Part shown: positions 7,102-7,599 of the stretch, piece after piece
Position numbering within the stretch: the first letter of the stretch is position 1
How the letters are laid out: every line of letters starts with the position of its first letter
DNA from: UMGS1498 sp900552335
Lineage (GTDB): Bacteria > Bacillota_I > Bacilli_A > RF39 > UBA660
Direction: 5' to 3'
Assembly: GCA_902477075.1 (NCBI GenBank)
Contig: CABSFU010000034.1
Location: forward strand, 1 to 7,599
Length of the DNA: 7,599 nt
Made by a program: the position numbers and the translations under genes
Notes under the pieces: generated by a model
The model's database searches: none
What the model was told of the DNA's origin: nothing
The model's input: the letters and a program-made list of their open reading frames with translations, nothing else

Positions 7102-7116
7102 CAAACGGGGGGGGGG
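7090..7116 (+). repeat. Palindrome followed directly by a G10 homopolymer
   Basis: GTTTGCTATATGCAAAC (7090-7106) is a perfect 6-base inverted repeat around TATAT and includes the candidate -10. It is followed without a gap by ten G residues (7107-7116), extraordinary in DNA this AT-rich. With a -10 at 7096-7101, the transcript would start in or next to the G run. Possible roles are a slippage-prone switch, a reiterative-transcription start site, or an operator for a dimeric repressor. An assembly or sequencing error in the run length cannot be excluded. Confidence 0.6.
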
Positions 7117-7167
7117 CATTTTAAATACCTCTTCTTTTTTGTTGCTATAAAGGGAAGGATGAAGGAC

Positions 7168-7599
7168 ATGAAAAAAGGATTTACATTAATTGAATTATTA
7201 GCTGTGATAGTAATATTATCCGTGATTACCTTAATTACAGTACCAATGATAACAAATGTAATAGAAGAAAGTAAAAAGAAAGCACTAGCGTCTAGTATAC
7301 AAGGACTAGTAGAATCCGCCAATTTGTATGCGATAGAAAATGATGGAGTCTATGAATTTTTATTTGATAAGGAACACAAAGGAAGTACCCTAAAAGGAGA
7401 AAAACTAGAATATAAAGGAAATATAGATGGAGAAGGAAAACTCTATTTAGATAGAGAAGGAAATGTCAGCGTTTGTATCTCAAATGATAAATATTATGTA
7501 TATAAAAATTATAATAGTGGAGTTATTGTAGGAGATAAAAAAACAGGAAATTGTATCATAGGATTTGATGCCTTAACAAATAAATATGTAGCAATGTTA
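7168..7599 (+). CDS. Prepilin-like protein with type IV pilin N-terminus, 3'-truncated by window edge
   Basis: 144 residues are visible with no stop before the window end. The N-terminus MKKGFTLIELLAVIVIL is a textbook class III signal: a short basic leader, cleavage expected after G4, F5 as the first mature residue, E9 as the conserved Glu+5, then a ~20-residue hydrophobic helix. This places it among type IV pilin, competence pseudopilin and type II secretion-like pseudopilin proteins, processed by a prepilin peptidase not encoded here. The globular part is hydrophilic, with glycine-rich hairpins and two cysteines (C103 and C129) that could form a disulfide. An in-frame ATG at 7159 would add MKD and sits only four bases after AGGG (7151-7154); the ATG at 7168 has AAGGA at 7155-7159, eight bases away, and gives the usual leader, so I prefer it. 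The exact subtype is unknown, and other pilus genes may lie downstream. Confidence 0.85.
   Translation, partial: MKKGFTLIELLAVIVILSVITLITVPMITNVIEESKKKALASSIQGLVESANLYAIENDGVYEFLFDKEHKGSTLKGEKLEYKGNIDGEGKLYLDREGNVSVCISNDKYYVYKNYNSGVIVGDKKTGNCIIGFDALTNKYVAML

Noticed and set aside
7095..7322. Minus-strand open frame of 75 codons over the G10 tract and the prepilin start
   Set aside because: It is antisense to the clear prepilin signal sequence; its hydrophobic stretch is the complement of the pilin helix codons, and the G run gives an unlikely Pro-rich start.

Overview
The window is AT-rich, with short intergenic gaps, strong AGGAGG-type ribosome binding sites and the standard genetic code. 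The protein families (an OmpR-type two-component pair, a Gram-positive style MMPL exporter, a prepilin-like protein and a WG-repeat protein) suggest a low-GC Firmicute, perhaps an uncultured gut Bacilli or Clostridia-type organism. That assignment is inferred from composition and protein style; no marker gene is present.

Layout: (1) 2-541, the 3' end of a WG-repeat protein gene cut by the window edge, closed by a hairpin terminator that includes its stop codon. (2) 616-1296 and 1286-2326, a response regulator and a sensor histidine kinase that overlap by 11 bases. The kinase starts at a TTG. A second terminator hairpin is folded around the kinase stop codon. (3) 2403-6995, one very large gene for a 1530-residue MMPL/RND-family membrane exporter. 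Its second extracytoplasmic loop is expanded by about 880 residues of tandem ~80-residue predicted helical repeats, about eleven units. (4) 7000-7031, a strong terminator, then a ~130-base AT-rich leader holding a palindrome and a run of ten G. (5) 7168 to the window end, a prepilin-like gene whose 3' end lies outside the window.

Working model: the regulator and kinase form a two-component system that controls the MMPL gene. The MMPL promoter carries two adjacent near-identical units with an 11-base period, the usual geometry of OmpR/PhoB-family operators, placed just upstream of the -10. A 37-base stretch upstream of the prepilin gene aligns to this promoter without gaps at 24 of 37 positions, with the -10 at the same offset, so the prepilin gene may belong to the same regulon. 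The most unusual elements are the repeat arm of the exporter and the G10 tract, which lies where the prepilin transcript would start. What the exporter transports cannot be read from the sequence.
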